64,000 nucleotides of DNA from Plasmopara viticola (taxonomy: Eukaryota > Oomycota > Peronosporomycetes > Peronosporales > Peronosporaceae). The DNA lies in the NCBI GenBank assembly GCA_001695595.3, contig MBPM02000004.1, positions 2,108,001-2,172,000 of the forward strand, in the 5' to 3' direction. The notes under the pieces were generated by a model. That model saw only the letters and a list, made by a program, of their open reading frames with translations, ran no database searches and was not told the DNA's origin. This document shows, piece after piece, positions 33,255-44,958 of the stretch. Position 1 is the first letter of the stretch; every line of letters starts with the position of its first letter. Both the position numbers and the translations under genes were made by a program.

Positions 33255-33339
33255 ATCTGGAGTCAAATAAAAAAAGCACAAAACAATTCATTGGATATGT
33301 ATGGACGCATTAATGTAGCAAGATATATAGTTAAAATTC

Positions 33340-33412
33340 CGTCCTCGAGGGGACTCGAACCCCCAATCCCCGCCTTCGGAGGGCGATGCCTTATCCATTA
33401 GGCCACGCGGAC
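33340..33412 (-). tRNA. tRNA-Arg (anticodon CCG), second copy
   Basis: The reverse complement is identical over 73 nt to the tRNA at 2064-2136, including anticodon CCG and the G5-A68 acceptor mismatch. Flanking bases are unrelated, so the copies are separate old duplicates or are kept identical by conversion. A TTTT run (minus strand, about 33334) follows as terminator. The gene ends 85 bp before the CDT1 ATG and is transcribed in the same direction. Confidence 0.93.
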
Positions 33413-35236
33413 TTATTATAAAGATTATTTGGATTAATACATAATATATATTACTTTGATTGAATAGTTTTAGATATTCACCGTAAATGTTGTAGTGGCA
33501 GTCGAAATACAATTGCACCGAAAACTTGAAACTTTACTTGTGTCAGATATACAGACTTCGGAAGTTCTGATCTACCATTTGCTCTTTTTGTCGATGTTTC
33601 GTAAATTTTCGGTATCTGGCTGCAACGTGATATTTGAAGACATGGGTGACTTGCGACCGATTTGGGAATCCTCACAGGCTCTGTCACCACGTCTTACTTG
33701 AAGAGCTTAGTTTTGGATTAAAATTAACTCCAGGGTGATAAAGCGCTCGTTGCTTCAAATCAGATTGCAAGCGTCTCTGTTTGCTGGAGCCAACCCAGCG
33801 TCTTTCACGACTTTTGCAATAGCGCCACTTAACAAAACCCAAAAGAGCGCCTCTTCAAAAAATTGCACTTCATAAGGCATTGCAGCTGACTTTGGTGGTC
33901 AAGGAGCGCTACAGAAAACCGCTTTCGTCTCGGCATTGCGATTTCGTCATACGAAACAGCAGATCCTGCACAATTGCGTCGGAGCGGTGGAGATTGATCT
34001 TGAAGTCGGTTCTGGCGGTCGAACCGCCGTATCTCTGGGAATACCGGCTATTTATATTTCAATAGTGTTGTGTTGATTAAAGAGATATTAATTGCCTCTG
34101 ACCATGTGATTAATGTGATTTACAGCTGGATAGACCGCCACCCGTCTCTGGGCGAGGTCTTTGACCTGCGTAGAATATTCGCTTTCTTTTGCTTTAAACT
34201 TCAGGTTCGACCAGTAACTTTAAGCGCACAAACTTATGACCATATACAGTGAGAATTATGGGTACTATTAGCCGCCATGTTATCACCCGAATTCGTATAG
34301 TCAATATAGTTAGTCGCGGGATTAACGCTTTTAAAAAATGATGGGACCACCATAGGACTTCAGGTCTTGTCTTGGTTCTGAAAATTAAAATTACGCCTAG
34401 AAATGCTGAGTATTCGCGTGAAGGTCGACCGTGTTTGCCGACCCCTTTCGAGGACCGAAAAACTTTGATGATACGATGCTGCATTTTTCTCGAATAGTCT
34501 GCAGTTGCCATTTCCAGATGTTGCATTATCTTATCACTTGTAAGATACAAATTTTTAAAAATGTACCCCTTTTTATAATTTAACCTTATCGATTTTTTAC
34601 TTTCTGGGTAGGTGCAATCGCATCCGATCATACATTGGCTCACTGTGAAGTTTAATGACGGGTTTCGTAAAACAAGATGTCGAGATTTGAATTAAAATGA
34701 TATTACAATTCCTTCCTATACTAATCTCAGAAGCATACTTGCTTCAAAGATATGGCCATTGCACATATGGCTCGCGTGTTCAAAATGATATCGAATTTAA
34801 ACCCTGACAATGCACTAAGAGGACAAGGTCACCAACTCTGTGGTTTGGAATTTGATACATGCTATTGGGTTCATTTAGTTTTGTGAGGGTTTCTGAGTAG
34901 CAAAAAAACGTGACGTCTGATTGACCAAATTATCGGAGGAAATTTTTGACTTGTATAAATAAAGAGTTCAAAGTTGTAATGTAGGATAGCGCAATGAAAT
35001 GACACATATTCAGTTTGAGTCGCACGAATATCGTATTGTGCATCTCAAGCTATGTGATGTTTATCAAATCACTAAGAAGGCCAGTTCAGAGCAATGCATG
35101 GTCTAACGACTGCTGCTTAATGCATATAAGTATAAGGTACCGTGTCTGTAGAATACTTATCTAAAAAAAGTCGTATCGATCAAATTTAACGAAATATTGT
35201 TCAGAATTAAGAAAATGAAGGCTATACTTGAAAATA

Positions 35237-35260
35237 ATGCCTGACGTTAACGTCAGGCAT
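35237..35260. repeat. 24-bp perfect palindrome
   Basis: Twelve bases (ATGCCTGACGTT) are followed directly by their exact reverse complement, with no spacer. The dyad stops abruptly on both sides. It contains TGACGT and ACGTCA half sites. It could bind a dimeric protein, form a cruciform or be the core of an eroded inverted repeat; nothing nearby decides. Confidence 0.85.
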
Positions 35261-36356
35261 ATAATCATCCGCGAATTGTACTTGTTCCAAGTATGAAAGA
35301 AAGGTTGGAGACCCGAGGTCACGCTTCCCTTAAGTAGATAGCTAAGGCAGCCTCACTGCAGACTAAGTTGAATGACCTTATGACCAACAGATTCAACAAG
35401 TGAAAAAGGCTGCAAACGAGATCCAAAACGATACCAAAGTCGAGTTTAAGTAAGGACAGCAGCAGTTTTTGTTTAAGCAGTAGAAAGCGTAGTCAGTGTC
35501 AAAACCGTCAATCACCATGGTCAAAAGTGTTTGTGAATCCAGTACAATCTTGTCTAAGTAGGATTTTTATCTTCCATGAGCGTTTACAATAAAAATATAC
35601 CCTCCACTTCACAAGATTTTGGGCGTGAATTTGATGATGACCCCGCGCAAGAATGCACTTCACGTTGTAGTGGCAGTCGGCTCTCTGTAAAGAAGAAAAT
35701 CAAAAAAGATTTCTCTGCGCACTAAAAGCTATATTGTTTAGCGATTGACAGCTAGCGGATGCGCTAGAAGAGCTGGCAAACCGCTTCGCTAGTGACTACG
35801 AAAATCTGATGGTAGGGGCCTACTAGCAATACGTTGTCAGTCTGTATTATAAACTTGGCACACCACCGCAATGGAATATATAGAGCGATAGCTTTCGGAA
35901 ATAATGCGGGCACTAATTGCGAAGATTATCGCGCATCTGGCACTAATATATTAATAAGCAAGTCTTTATCTTGCTAACATGTATAATTGGTACTCTGGTC
36001 TTGCAGTCTTCTTGCTTCGCGTGCAAAGGTCCTGAGATCGGTAGCTAATCTGCTTTTGCACGATTTCTAAAGAAACGCAACTACAGGCATTATACCATTA
36101 GCGCTCTGGTGTGGGTTGTCTTCATTGATTATAATGCCATGTCAGAAGTTAGTGTTAAGCAATCTCATGCCGGCTTCTCCAGTAACGCGACCATAGTGAG
36201 GTTAAAACATTTGTCTAACTATTATACGCAGGTCGCAACGAGTTAAGAATTCTTTTACGGTTTGCTTACAGTAATAGTACCGATTAGAGCAAAAAGGCCA
36301 ATATAGATTGCTTAAAAAGACGAAAGTGTCGTTGCTGGTATGTACAATCGCCGACC

Positions 36357-36425
36357 TGGCCTTGTGGTCTGGTGGTAGCACACTTGCTTTGATTGTGAAA
36401 GCCTCTGGTTCGTGTTCAATTGCGA
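36357..36425 (+). repeat. tRNA-like element (decayed tRNA or SINE head)
   Basis: An A-box match TGGTCTGGTGG (36365-36375; consensus TRGYNNRRYGG) is followed after a tRNA-like spacing by a B-box-like GGTTCGTGTTC (36407-36417). The segments between resemble D-loop and anticodon-arm sequence, but the anticodon and acceptor stems do not pair properly. This fits a pseudo-tRNA or the tRNA-derived head of a SINE, which are known in Phytophthora. No tail or target duplication was identified. Confidence 0.4.
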
Positions 36426-36485
36426 CCCGGTTCATGCATAATACTTTTCTTCAGCTTATTTTCTTTGCAGGCTTATCTGTAGATT

Positions 36486-36555
36486 CAATCCGCTTTAAAT
36501 CTGCTGTTATCGATTGTCTGTACATACAATCCGCTTTAAATCTGCTGCTATCGAT
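36486..36555. repeat. Tandem pair of 29-bp units
   Basis: CAATCCGCTTTAAATCTGCT plus nine further bases occurs at 36486-36514 and again at 36527-36555 with a single T/C difference, at a period of 41 bp. This is a local duplication of unknown origin. Confidence 0.9.
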
Positions 36556-37526
36556 AATTAACTTTGATTCAATACCTGGCTCATTGATGTATTAGTATCA
36601 AAAACTCTTGAGTTTTGGGTGGGCTCATGAAGGCATAAGCTTTACCACGACTGCAATGCGATTTTAGTTTTCGGAAAAAGAGCAGACACTGCTCACCGAA
36701 ATTTGGGCGAGATTGTTAATGCCTCACAATTAAGCACAGCTGTTGACTGGATTAAAATCATCAACAACACATTGGTAGTCGGTGGCTGCGACTTGGTGTA
36801 CTGCGGCAATTAGTATTATCAGGTGGCAGTAAAAGAAGCGATTTTTAATGTGATATTATCTTAGGGTCTTTTTCTGAAAGTATGGCCTTTGGGCGTACTC
36901 TGAGGAGATTGTGGATTTGACGGCTACCTTGACTTTAAAATTGGGAATCTAGTCAATTCTTACGCAATTAAGTGCAAATTAAGCATTACATATGCGTGGC
37001 TAGGACAAATTTTAAAATGTAAAAGTGAGCTCAGAAAGTACTAAATATTACATATATCTAGAATAATTTTAACCAAGTTAGGAAGGTTCTGTTATCGGCA
37101 CCAATATCAGCTTTGCCGGAGCTAGAATGAACGCTCACAATCGTCTGTAACATCTTGGATTATGTCATCAATTCAATCTTACGCCAAGGATTAAGATCGG
37201 ATCGCTTTCAAGTTTCGGGAGATTAAATCTGCTGAAAACAATTTCGTCCATGTCAAAGAGCTAATTACGATAAAGTATGCTCTCTTTGTTATCAAGGTTC
37301 GTCTAGGCCATTCTTGATGCATAGACGTTATACGTAACTACGTACAGTTACACAGTCGCCTCACCTCTCGCAAACACTAGTAAAGTAGTCATCATTTTGC
37401 GCAAAACATGACTTTTGACAAGGGGATATGCCAGGGAAGTAGAATGCTATGGCTGAAACGCTATCGTGTCACCCAGAGTATCCATATGCCCATGTCGCAG
37501 CTGTAAATTCGTCTGCACTGGATCTA

Positions 37527-37547
37527 AAGTATTAAGTATTAAGTATT
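37527..37547. repeat. Microsatellite-like (AAGTATT)x3
   Basis: Three perfect copies of a 7-bp unit in direct succession within non-coding sequence. Confidence 0.9.
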
Positions 37548-40500
37548 AGTGCGTGTCTCTACCAAAGGCTACGGGGCGCCGAGCCAAAAGGCTTGGTCGA
37601 ATAGTTATCAGCACAAGGCTACTTCGGTTCTTGATGGAAGCCGAAATTTTGTACAAGTGCACAGATTTTGGTTGATATCTATATGTCAAGTTTTCAATGG
37701 GCTCTAGATACACGGCTTGTCAATTTTCTCGGTCAACAAAGGACAAATAGCTGAATAATGTTCCGTTGTGTGTGACCTTAGTTGTTTAGGTGGATCTGCA
37801 CATATGTGCCCACCTGCAAAGTATTAAATTGGAAGGAACCTAGCTTAAGGCACCTCGCTTTTGGCAAGCTTGCCGGTGCTCATGCGCTGCTGAGAGCTCA
37901 TTAAAATGAAGTTTTTGCTCTACTTGCAGAGGGTATAGCAGGTACTGCTAGTACTGTGCTCCTTGCTAATTGAATTGTCAGAATCTTACTCAGTGACTGT
38001 GCTGCCCACACGAACCAGTACAGGTGATTTCCACTCGTGTCTTGAACAACATTGACTTCTAGAGTCAACTGTCTTGGACCAAGAAATAGCGTCTTGGCAC
38101 CTGATTATATATGTCTTCAGCTAGTTTCGCAGTAAGTGCACGGACGCACGCTTTCACTTTAATTACAAGGTCTGTGCTTTTCATGCCATAACGCTAGACA
38201 CGATTATTCGTTAATTTTGCGCTCCGTTCGTGCCACCCAATTGTTCTCCTAGGTTTGAAAAAGGATGAATAGCTTAGCGGCTTCGTAATGTCAGTCTTTT
38301 CCCAATGTGTGGAATATTCAAGAATTTGTATTATATGGCTTACTGTCTCGGAGCAGCACGAGACAAGATATACAAAAGAAGTATCCTGACCAAAAAGTGA
38401 ATGAGCAACAAGACAAATTATGACGATGGAAATGCTGTACTATAAAGGCTTACATTTTAGATACGAATTCAGCAACTAATGTCTCCAAAATAAATTGCAC
38501 TTATTTTCATTTGACCAATTTGGATCATAGCCGAAAAAGGCTCTGTGTACACGCTTGGTATTTGTTCATCAATGCAAACACATCCAGTGTCCGACGTTGT
38601 GACCTTCTTGAGCCGAACTATAATCCGGACAAAGGTGAGCACAAAACTATTGGCATCAGATCATACACAAACTTTGCCATGGAAGGCCGAACTACTACTA
38701 CTGGGCACTGAGTGCTACAACATAATATCGATGAGCGTGAATTAGCTATCGTGTTTGCGAAGCGATGCGACTTCGCGCTTAAGGCTTTTGATTCGATCGA
38801 ACAAGAGGTCGAAGCCGAGGCGCCTAGAGATAATTATTGGCAAAGACAATCAAGGTCGTCAGCATTATGGTTTGCTAAATCTATAGTAGACGCCGGTATC
38901 CAGCAATGAACCCTCAGTCCGCCGCATGACTTGAGGACATAATTATTTGTTTATGTAATAAGTAAAAGCTTCAAGCACGTAAAAGCGTACTCTAGAGCGA
39001 CAACGTCGAGATGGTCAATCCAAAAATAGAGAAGGTACCCTCAATTTGAGACCTAACCTAAATCTTGGATAAGATTGCTCTCCCCTTTCGATTGTGATGA
39101 TCTGCATCTTTAAGCAAGTCTAACCCTTCCGCCATTTGGCATGAAGGCGCTGTAACCGCAATCAAAACTCATGTGAAGGTTTTTGACGCTTGGCGTGGAA
39201 GCAGCACAGGATGTCACGGATCATAGGTTGAAGGATGACAGTTCTCTAGCAATTAACTAGAAGTTTCTGGCCGAGCAACGCTTACATCGACATTGCTGAA
39301 GCTGCAAAATATTGCGAGTAGAGAACACAGCTTCTTTTATGGGAAAGCCGATGCGCGGTTGATGCTTCATTATCCTCAGACACCAGCGATGCAGTTTCCA
39401 GAGCAGGATTTGCAGTCAATCTTTTTTTCGTGTCGCCAACCAAGTACGATAGTCTGCTGTCGTGAAGCGTTAAGTACACAAGTTTTACAATTCCGCGTGC
39501 CTCACGCTGAGCAATTGTCGTGACTAGAGGTTCAGTACTATAGTCATCCGTATTATTTAAATTAGCTTCTCGGGTGGTCACAACCAACAAACTTATCGTT
39601 TGTCTTCGAATTAAGAATGTAGCATAATTTATTTCGCCGTGACTGCGTTCCGAGCTCTTGCTCATCGTCAAGTCAAACGATTATAGACTTTCGCTCACCA
39701 AGCATGAGTGCTTGATCGGAGTACGGACACATGATGCGTGGGTGGGTGCACAGTGAGAACACTGGCCACTTACGAGCACGCAGTGTGCAACACACGGACG
39801 TGAGAGTATACGTCATGTGAAAACGGCAAATAAAGGGTACTATCCAAAAGTATTCGTTTTGATGGTTTGTGCCGCAAGCTCTTGTTAATTCCGATAAAGT
39901 CAAGTGAGGCCTCATCTTCTTCATCCTCTGATGTCGAGGTTGGCAGGTCAATGTCGACGAGCTGACGGCTGACTTAGATTGTACAATGCCATGGCCATAA
40001 CTGCACTTGGATTTATGCACATCTCAAGCTTTTAGCATGTATTGCGGCCATAATATTGAAGCTCTGGAACGCTGCATATATGGTACATAGACTTCACCAA
40101 TCGGCTTCAAAATGTGCGGCCAGAAGGCAAAGGGCACCTTACTGATTCCAGCCGAACTTAATTCTGACCCAATATTCCCTAACCCTAGATCTTGCGGCCG
40201 TCTTGAAAAGGCTATGCAAACACAACAGACTGGTCCACGTGTTTTTCCTACGCAAACAATTGTCAGCATTGGTTTCGACTTGATTGTCCGCCATACCTCG
40301 TCTTACCTCACCTTGCTTTACCTCACATTCTTCCGCCTCTTTAAATTTATAGAGCTAGTGGCCGCTCACTTAATAAGGGCTAGACAGACTTAATAACTTA
40401 CTGACAGATGGCGCGCATTTCTGCCTAGATGGGTAAAATTTGCGAGCAATCAGTAACATTCTCCAATACAAAAATTGGCCATGTTGCAAATGCACTTACT

Positions 40501-41839
40501 ATCACTTCGCTCAAGCCTCATAGCGAGGCAATATCAGCAAGAGTCCAGCAAGCATCAAAGCAACTATTTGGCCTTTGTTGTGATATCGCCTCAGATCCTG
40601 CTTGCTTGGGCACTGAAGGCCGCCGAAAGAGGAAGGGCAACTTCTGATTTTTTGTCCTTCGTCCATATCCTTGTTACCAATACAAGTCGCGGATCGCTAT
40701 TTCCCTGTCTCTAAGAGTTGTCATAGAGCTTACTTTCTAAATTCGAAAAAGCTTTCGTAATTCCGGTGAGCTTAACTTTGTTTAGATTTATTATCAAAAG
40801 TTTCCACGAAATAAGTATTCGTCCGATACACTATATATCAAAGTATTTCCTGCTAGTATGCCTAAAGCAGTGGTCTTTCGATAACCTTTAGGATTTTTTT
40901 ATGTTCGAAGCATCGCGTGACGTATGTACACGGTAGATTAGTACCGCCAGCTAGTGTGACCCAAATTCGAATATTGTGGATTCCTCACGCTTTTTCATCA
41001 CTACTATATAAGGCAAAATACTTTCTGGAACATACGGCCTAATAAACATCACCGCTTACGTGCAGCTTGAGATCAAAAATCAAGGTGCGTGCCGTTCGAC
41101 AATCATAGAAAATAGTCGTGTACAGCTTCTTATAAACCCGCACATCAAATATAATAATTTTGAATATCGTTTCAGGATGCAAACCCTAGGTCAATCGACT
41201 TCCTAATTGTCCGCACCTAGTCTCTCGCTGATGTCTGAATTCGACAACACATCATGCTCACAGCGTCCGTATACGTTGGGGTACATCCGGCGAAGGTATC
41301 GGCTTACAATTCAGACGCTCGTAAAGCACACCCGTGTCACGCGCGTAGGTCACTCGCTGTCCAAAGTGCATGAATGGTCGCCAAAGTAATCGCTAGCAGA
41401 CATACACTAGACAACACGAGACCCTTCCTTGTGAATAAAGTCGTGAAACGAAAAATGGCGAGACGAAGAGATACATTTTACTTTTCACTATCGGTCAATC
41501 ACACGCTTCTAAGGTAGAATTGACCTTGAGTAAGCACGGGTGACCTCAGTTGACACACCGACGCTGTCATGGGGCTACGTTTAGACTTGGTTGAACCTAT
41601 TGGTCTTATAGAAGAGATACTTTTAATATTTAGTATAATAATCGACAGAGCTGAAAAGTAGCAAATACTATTAGTTGCTTGATGCTGTGGACATTTTTAC
41701 TATCGTGGAAACAGCCTTTGGACGATTCACAATCACTGCGAACTATCAGAGGTTTTGCATGTGTTTTTTTGTGAAGGACTCGAGCACTTGGCAAATGAAA
41801 GGTAGCACTTGTAGCTTGCGAAAAGGGTCAGCATTGGTG

Positions 41840-42625
41840 TCAAAAATATACTTGCTCAATGTATTCGGTGTTTGAAACTTTATAGCGTAGCTCGAAGATC
41901 GTACTCCAGTCGTCCTCGTCGACATACAAGCTCCGGCCTTTTGCACCTACCAATGTAGACACAGCCTTGTTAGAAGCTAAGTGCACCGATGGGTGTTTGT
42001 AGACAGTAAAGCCTATCTGATTCGCAACAGCTACAAAATGCGAGGCAGTACATTTGCTTACGTCGCACGTTCCTTCACAAGAGGCTCGGCACGAATCCAT
42101 GGACAAAAGCGCCACTGACTTCTTTCCTGGACGAAGTACACTGCGAATTGTTTCAAGTAGTGGTTTGTGAAGATCGCGTCCCAGTTGAGTGATCTCACTA
42201 CCAAGCACAGTGTCAAACTTGCAAGTGAACGGCGCGATAGATTCTTGAACACCCCATTCTAGCCGCCAGCTCGAGGCGATGGGAGACGTACTTGCCTCAC
42301 GTTCAGCCCAAATGTGCATGTTTTTAGCTATGTTTTTCGCTAGTAAGTCAGGGTATTCATCGGTTAAAACGGCCAATCGGGCACCCAACGAAGCGGCTAC
42401 AAGTCCGCACAGCCCACAGCCAGCGCCTAGCTCAATCACTTCGCGTCCGCGCACATATTCGTCATGCATTTTTATAAATTCGCAGAGAACAAGTGCACCA
42501 GCCCACACTTCACCACCCATTCCATCAACTTTGGAAGTGTCTTGCACTACTCGAATACATGCGTCGTTATGCAGATGAAAAAAGGCCTCGTGCTCTTGTT
42601 GTCTAGTGGTCGTGTTTGATTTCAT
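41840..42625 (-). CDS. METTL21-type (methyltransferase family 16) SAM-dependent methyltransferase
   Basis: A 261-residue seven-beta-strand methyltransferase. Residues 38-51 (GGEVWAGALVLCEF) correspond to the family's conserved 'g..vW.ga..L..yl'. Motif I VIELGAGCGLCG is at 63-74, an acidic SAM-ribose contact in TDEYPDLL at 89-90, and a LGSEITQL segment at 141-148 stands where many members have 'sDv.Y'. The family methylates lysines on proteins such as chaperones and elongation factors; the substrate here is unknown. The Asp of the DxxY motif is replaced, so specificity may differ. The ATG at 42625 is used because the frame begins upstream only at a GTG. SDA1 starts head-to-head 101 bp away. 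Confidence 0.85.
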   Translation of the reverse strand: MKSNTTTRQQEHEAFFHLHNDACIRVVQDTSKVDGMGGEVWAGALVLCEFIKMHDEYVRGREVIELGAGCGLCGLVAASLGARLAVLTDEYPDLLAKNIAKNMHIWAEREASTSPIASSWRLEWGVQESIAPFTCKFDTVLGSEITQLGRDLHKPLLETIRSVLRPGKKSVALLSMDSCRASCEGTCDVSKCTASHFVAVANQIGFTVYKHPSVHLASNKAVSTLVGAKGRSLYVDEDDWSTIFELRYKVSNTEYIEQVYF

Positions 42626-42726
42626 ATTATTGACATATGTCACTATAGCAAGGCCATTTAAAATCTATAAATTGGTGGAGACCCGGCATTTACTATTAAA
42701 CGCGCTGGACTCTGTATTAAGAATAG
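42626..42726. promoter_or_regulatory. Bidirectional promoter between the METTL21-type gene and SDA1
   Basis: Only 101 bp separate the two divergent ATG codons, so promoters and leaders of both genes must lie here or overlap the coding sequences. The CCGGCATTTACTATTAAA stretch (42683-42700) vaguely resembles oomycete core promoter sequence. Shared control of the two genes is inferred from spacing alone. Confidence 0.5.
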
Positions 42727-44820
42727 ATGGAGGCTGTGAATGCGTTTAGCTTGGACGTGATCGGCAAGCTGCCGCAGCTGCAGAATATGGTAAAACGCGA
42801 CCCAGTGGGCTACCGGACCGAGTTCCTCATGCAACTACGCCACTTCGAGAGCGAGTATCGACTGTTTTTACTGCAACCTACGAAGGAGTCGGCGCACTTT
42901 GGTGCGCTAGTGAGTTTTCTGAGTCATGTGGCAAAATGCTATCCAATCGAGATGGCAACGTTTTCTGAGCAGATCATGGGACTGCTACGCGACAACTACT
43001 TGGTACTAGAACCGGAGCTGCGCAAGACACTGGTGCAAAGCCTCATGCTGCTGCGCAATCGTGGTCTAGTGGATGCCATCACTTTACTCAAGATATTTTT
43101 CGAGCTTTTTCGCTGTCCAGACAAGCGGCTGCGTGCGCTTTTGTACAAGCACATTGTGTCGGACATTCGCCAACTCAATGCCACATCGCGGAATGTGAAG
43201 GTGAATAAGGCGCTGCAGAACTTTATGTTTGAAATGCTCAAGGATGAGAGTGAGCACGCTGCTGTGAAGTCGCTGCAGGTGCTAATAGAGCTTTTTAAGT
43301 GCAAAATATGGCACGATCAACGCAGTGTTAATGTCATTGTTACTGCGTGCACGAGCAAGAACACGAAGCTGCTCGTGATGGCACTCAGCTTTTTTCTCGG
43401 GATCGACGAGGACATTCTCGAGGATGAAGAGCAACAAAAGAAAGAAAAGAAGGCTCTCGTAGCCGTGGACTATCACTCTCACTCGAAAAAGACCAAAAAG
43501 CGTCAGCGTGACACTTTCATGGCACTCTACAAAAACAAGCGAGCTCGAAAGCGTGAACTTAATTTTAAAGCCACGTTCCCTGCAATCGAATTGCTGAACG
43601 ATCCTCAAGGCGTTGCTGAGCGTCAGTTGAAGCTCCTCAGGAGCTGCACGGAGCGCTTTGAGGTCAAACTGCTCATGATGAATTTTATCGGTCGCGTTTT
43701 GGGCTTCCATAAGCTTGTGCTGCTTCCATTCTACCCGCTGCTGCAACGATATTTGCAGTCTCACCAGCAAAGTGTGACTGCTGTCTTGGCGTATTTGGTG
43801 CAATCCTGCCACGATGAAATCCCGCCGGAAGAGCTATTGCCCATTGTCAAAAGTATTGCTCACAACTTTGTGACGGAGCGGTGCTCGTCGGAGGTGATTG
43901 CTGTGGGAATCAACTCTTTGCGTGAAATGTTTCGTCGAGTTCCGCTTTTGCTAGAATGCGAGGGAATAGACGTGCTCGTAAGCGATTTGGTCCAATACAA
44001 CCGCGCCCGCGATAAAACCATTGTCATGGCTGCACGTGGCGTGCTAAACCTGATTCGTGACATTCACCCAGCTCTGCTGAAGCGCAAAGACCGAGGAAAG
44101 TTCCATAACGACGCAGCTAAGCCGCACCGTTTCGGTGAACTTGTGGCAAGCGAAGGCGTGGATGGTGCGAACCTGCTGGCCGAGGCTGAAGCAGCCGGAC
44201 GCTTTGATGGAGAAGACAACAATGATGGGTGGGAGGTTGCATCGTCTACATCTGGCGAGGATAATTCTGAGGATGATTGGGTCGATGTTTCGTCTGACGA
44301 AGAAGACAGCGAGCATGGACACAGTAAGGATGCGAATGATGATGGTGCCGGAGAGGAGGAGGAGGTTTTGTGTATTGAACAGAAGGACCGCTTGGACGCT
44401 CGTCGCATCTTGACACCTCTCGATTTCGAACGGATTGAAATGCTGAAGAAAGAGCGTGATGCAGCTTTAAAAGACCCAAAGTCTCGGAGCAAGCGCAAGG
44501 CTGAGGAGGCTGCTAAAGCGAGCTCGGATGCTACAAAAGTCAATCCAACCGATCTCGAGGGCTTTTCGAAGAAGAAGCGTATGACTCAAGAGGAACGACT
44601 CCGTCTTGTCCTCGAAGGTCGCGAGGATTTCAAGCACAAACGTTCACGTGGCGGCACCACCAACACGGAAAAGAAACGTCTCAAGCATTTTATGATGATC
44701 AAAAAGAGTAAATCTGTGCAGTCAAAAGTGCTCGTGTCTGCCCGCCAAGTGCAGCACCAGAAGAATCGTGTCGTCAAAAAAATTCTCAAACATGACGCAA
44801 AAAAGCGCCGCAAGATATAG
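42727..44820 (+). CDS. SDA1: SDA1 homologue, 60S ribosome biogenesis / nuclear export
   Basis: SDA1 is a nucleolar protein needed for maturation and export of the 60S subunit. The 697 residues, one exon, start with the characteristic LPQLQNMVKRDPVGYRTEF and contain the NUC130/3NT and helical-repeat region up to about 450 (e.g. LLRSCTERFEVKLLMMNF, YPLLQRYLQSHQQSVTAVL). A strongly acidic stretch lies at about 498-548 (DNSEDDWVDVSSDEEDS), and the C-terminus is lysine-rich (KKRMTQEERLRLVLEGREDF, then basic tail KHDAKKRRKI) with nuclear-localisation character. Length and order match yeast and human SDA1 (767 and 687). It is head-to-head with the methyltransferase gene and convergent with the sugar porter (138 bp apart). 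Confidence 0.95.
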   Translation: MEAVNAFSLDVIGKLPQLQNMVKRDPVGYRTEFLMQLRHFESEYRLFLLQPTKESAHFGALVSFLSHVAKCYPIEMATFSEQIMGLLRDNYLVLEPELRKTLVQSLMLLRNRGLVDAITLLKIFFELFRCPDKRLRALLYKHIVSDIRQLNATSRNVKVNKALQNFMFEMLKDESEHAAVKSLQVLIELFKCKIWHDQRSVNVIVTACTSKNTKLLVMALSFFLGIDEDILEDEEQQKKEKKALVAVDYHSHSKKTKKRQRDTFMALYKNKRARKRELNFKATFPAIELLNDPQGVAERQLKLLRSCTERFEVKLLMMNFIGRVLGFHKLVLLPFYPLLQRYLQSHQQSVTAVLAYLVQSCHDEIPPEELLPIVKSIAHNFVTERCSSEVIAVGINSLREMFRRVPLLLECEGIDVLVSDLVQYNRARDKTIVMAARGVLNLIRDIHPALLKRKDRGKFHNDAAKPHRFGELVASEGVDGANLLAEAEAAGRFDGEDNNDGWEVASSTSGEDNSEDDWVDVSSDEEDSEHGHSKDANDDGAGEEEEVLCIEQKDRLDARRILTPLDFERIEMLKKERDAALKDPKSRSKRKAEEAAKASSDATKVNPTDLEGFSKKKRMTQEERLRLVLEGREDFKHKRSRGGTTNTEKKRLKHFMMIKKSKSVQSKVLVSARQVQHQKNRVVKKILKHDAKKRRKI

Positions 44821-44958
44821 TCAAACGTGTAATCAATAGATGCAATTTGAAGTGTATGCAAAGCAACAAGCAAAGGTCTGACTTTGTGTTGACAAAAGAC
44901 CAAGCAATTCTTTATTGATTCATATCTTTGTCGACGCTGATTTGCTACCCGTCCATTC

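Larger units (their letters stand above)
33413..41839. other. Long region without supported genes
   Basis: About 8.4 kb of AT-rich sequence. I see no host gene. Frames are short and interrupted; the longest, on the minus strand at 39282-39665 and 34194-34643, have no motif I recognise. Distinct items are the palindrome at 35237, the tRNA-like element at 36357 and short tandem repeats at 36486 and 37527, listed separately. The plus-strand stretch 38511-38909 reads like eroded retroelement sequence but is unproven. Confidence 0.45.

Noticed and set aside
33254..33281. Nine-codon N-terminal extension of CDT1
   Set aside because: It would need TTG as start; the ATG at 33254 is adequate.
40180..40193. 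Telomere-like CCCTAACCCTAG
   Set aside because: Less than two full units inside the window; chance level.
42626..42643. GTG as start of the methyltransferase
   Set aside because: An ATG lies six codons downstream in front of the conserved part; GTG starts are not expected in a nuclear oomycete gene.
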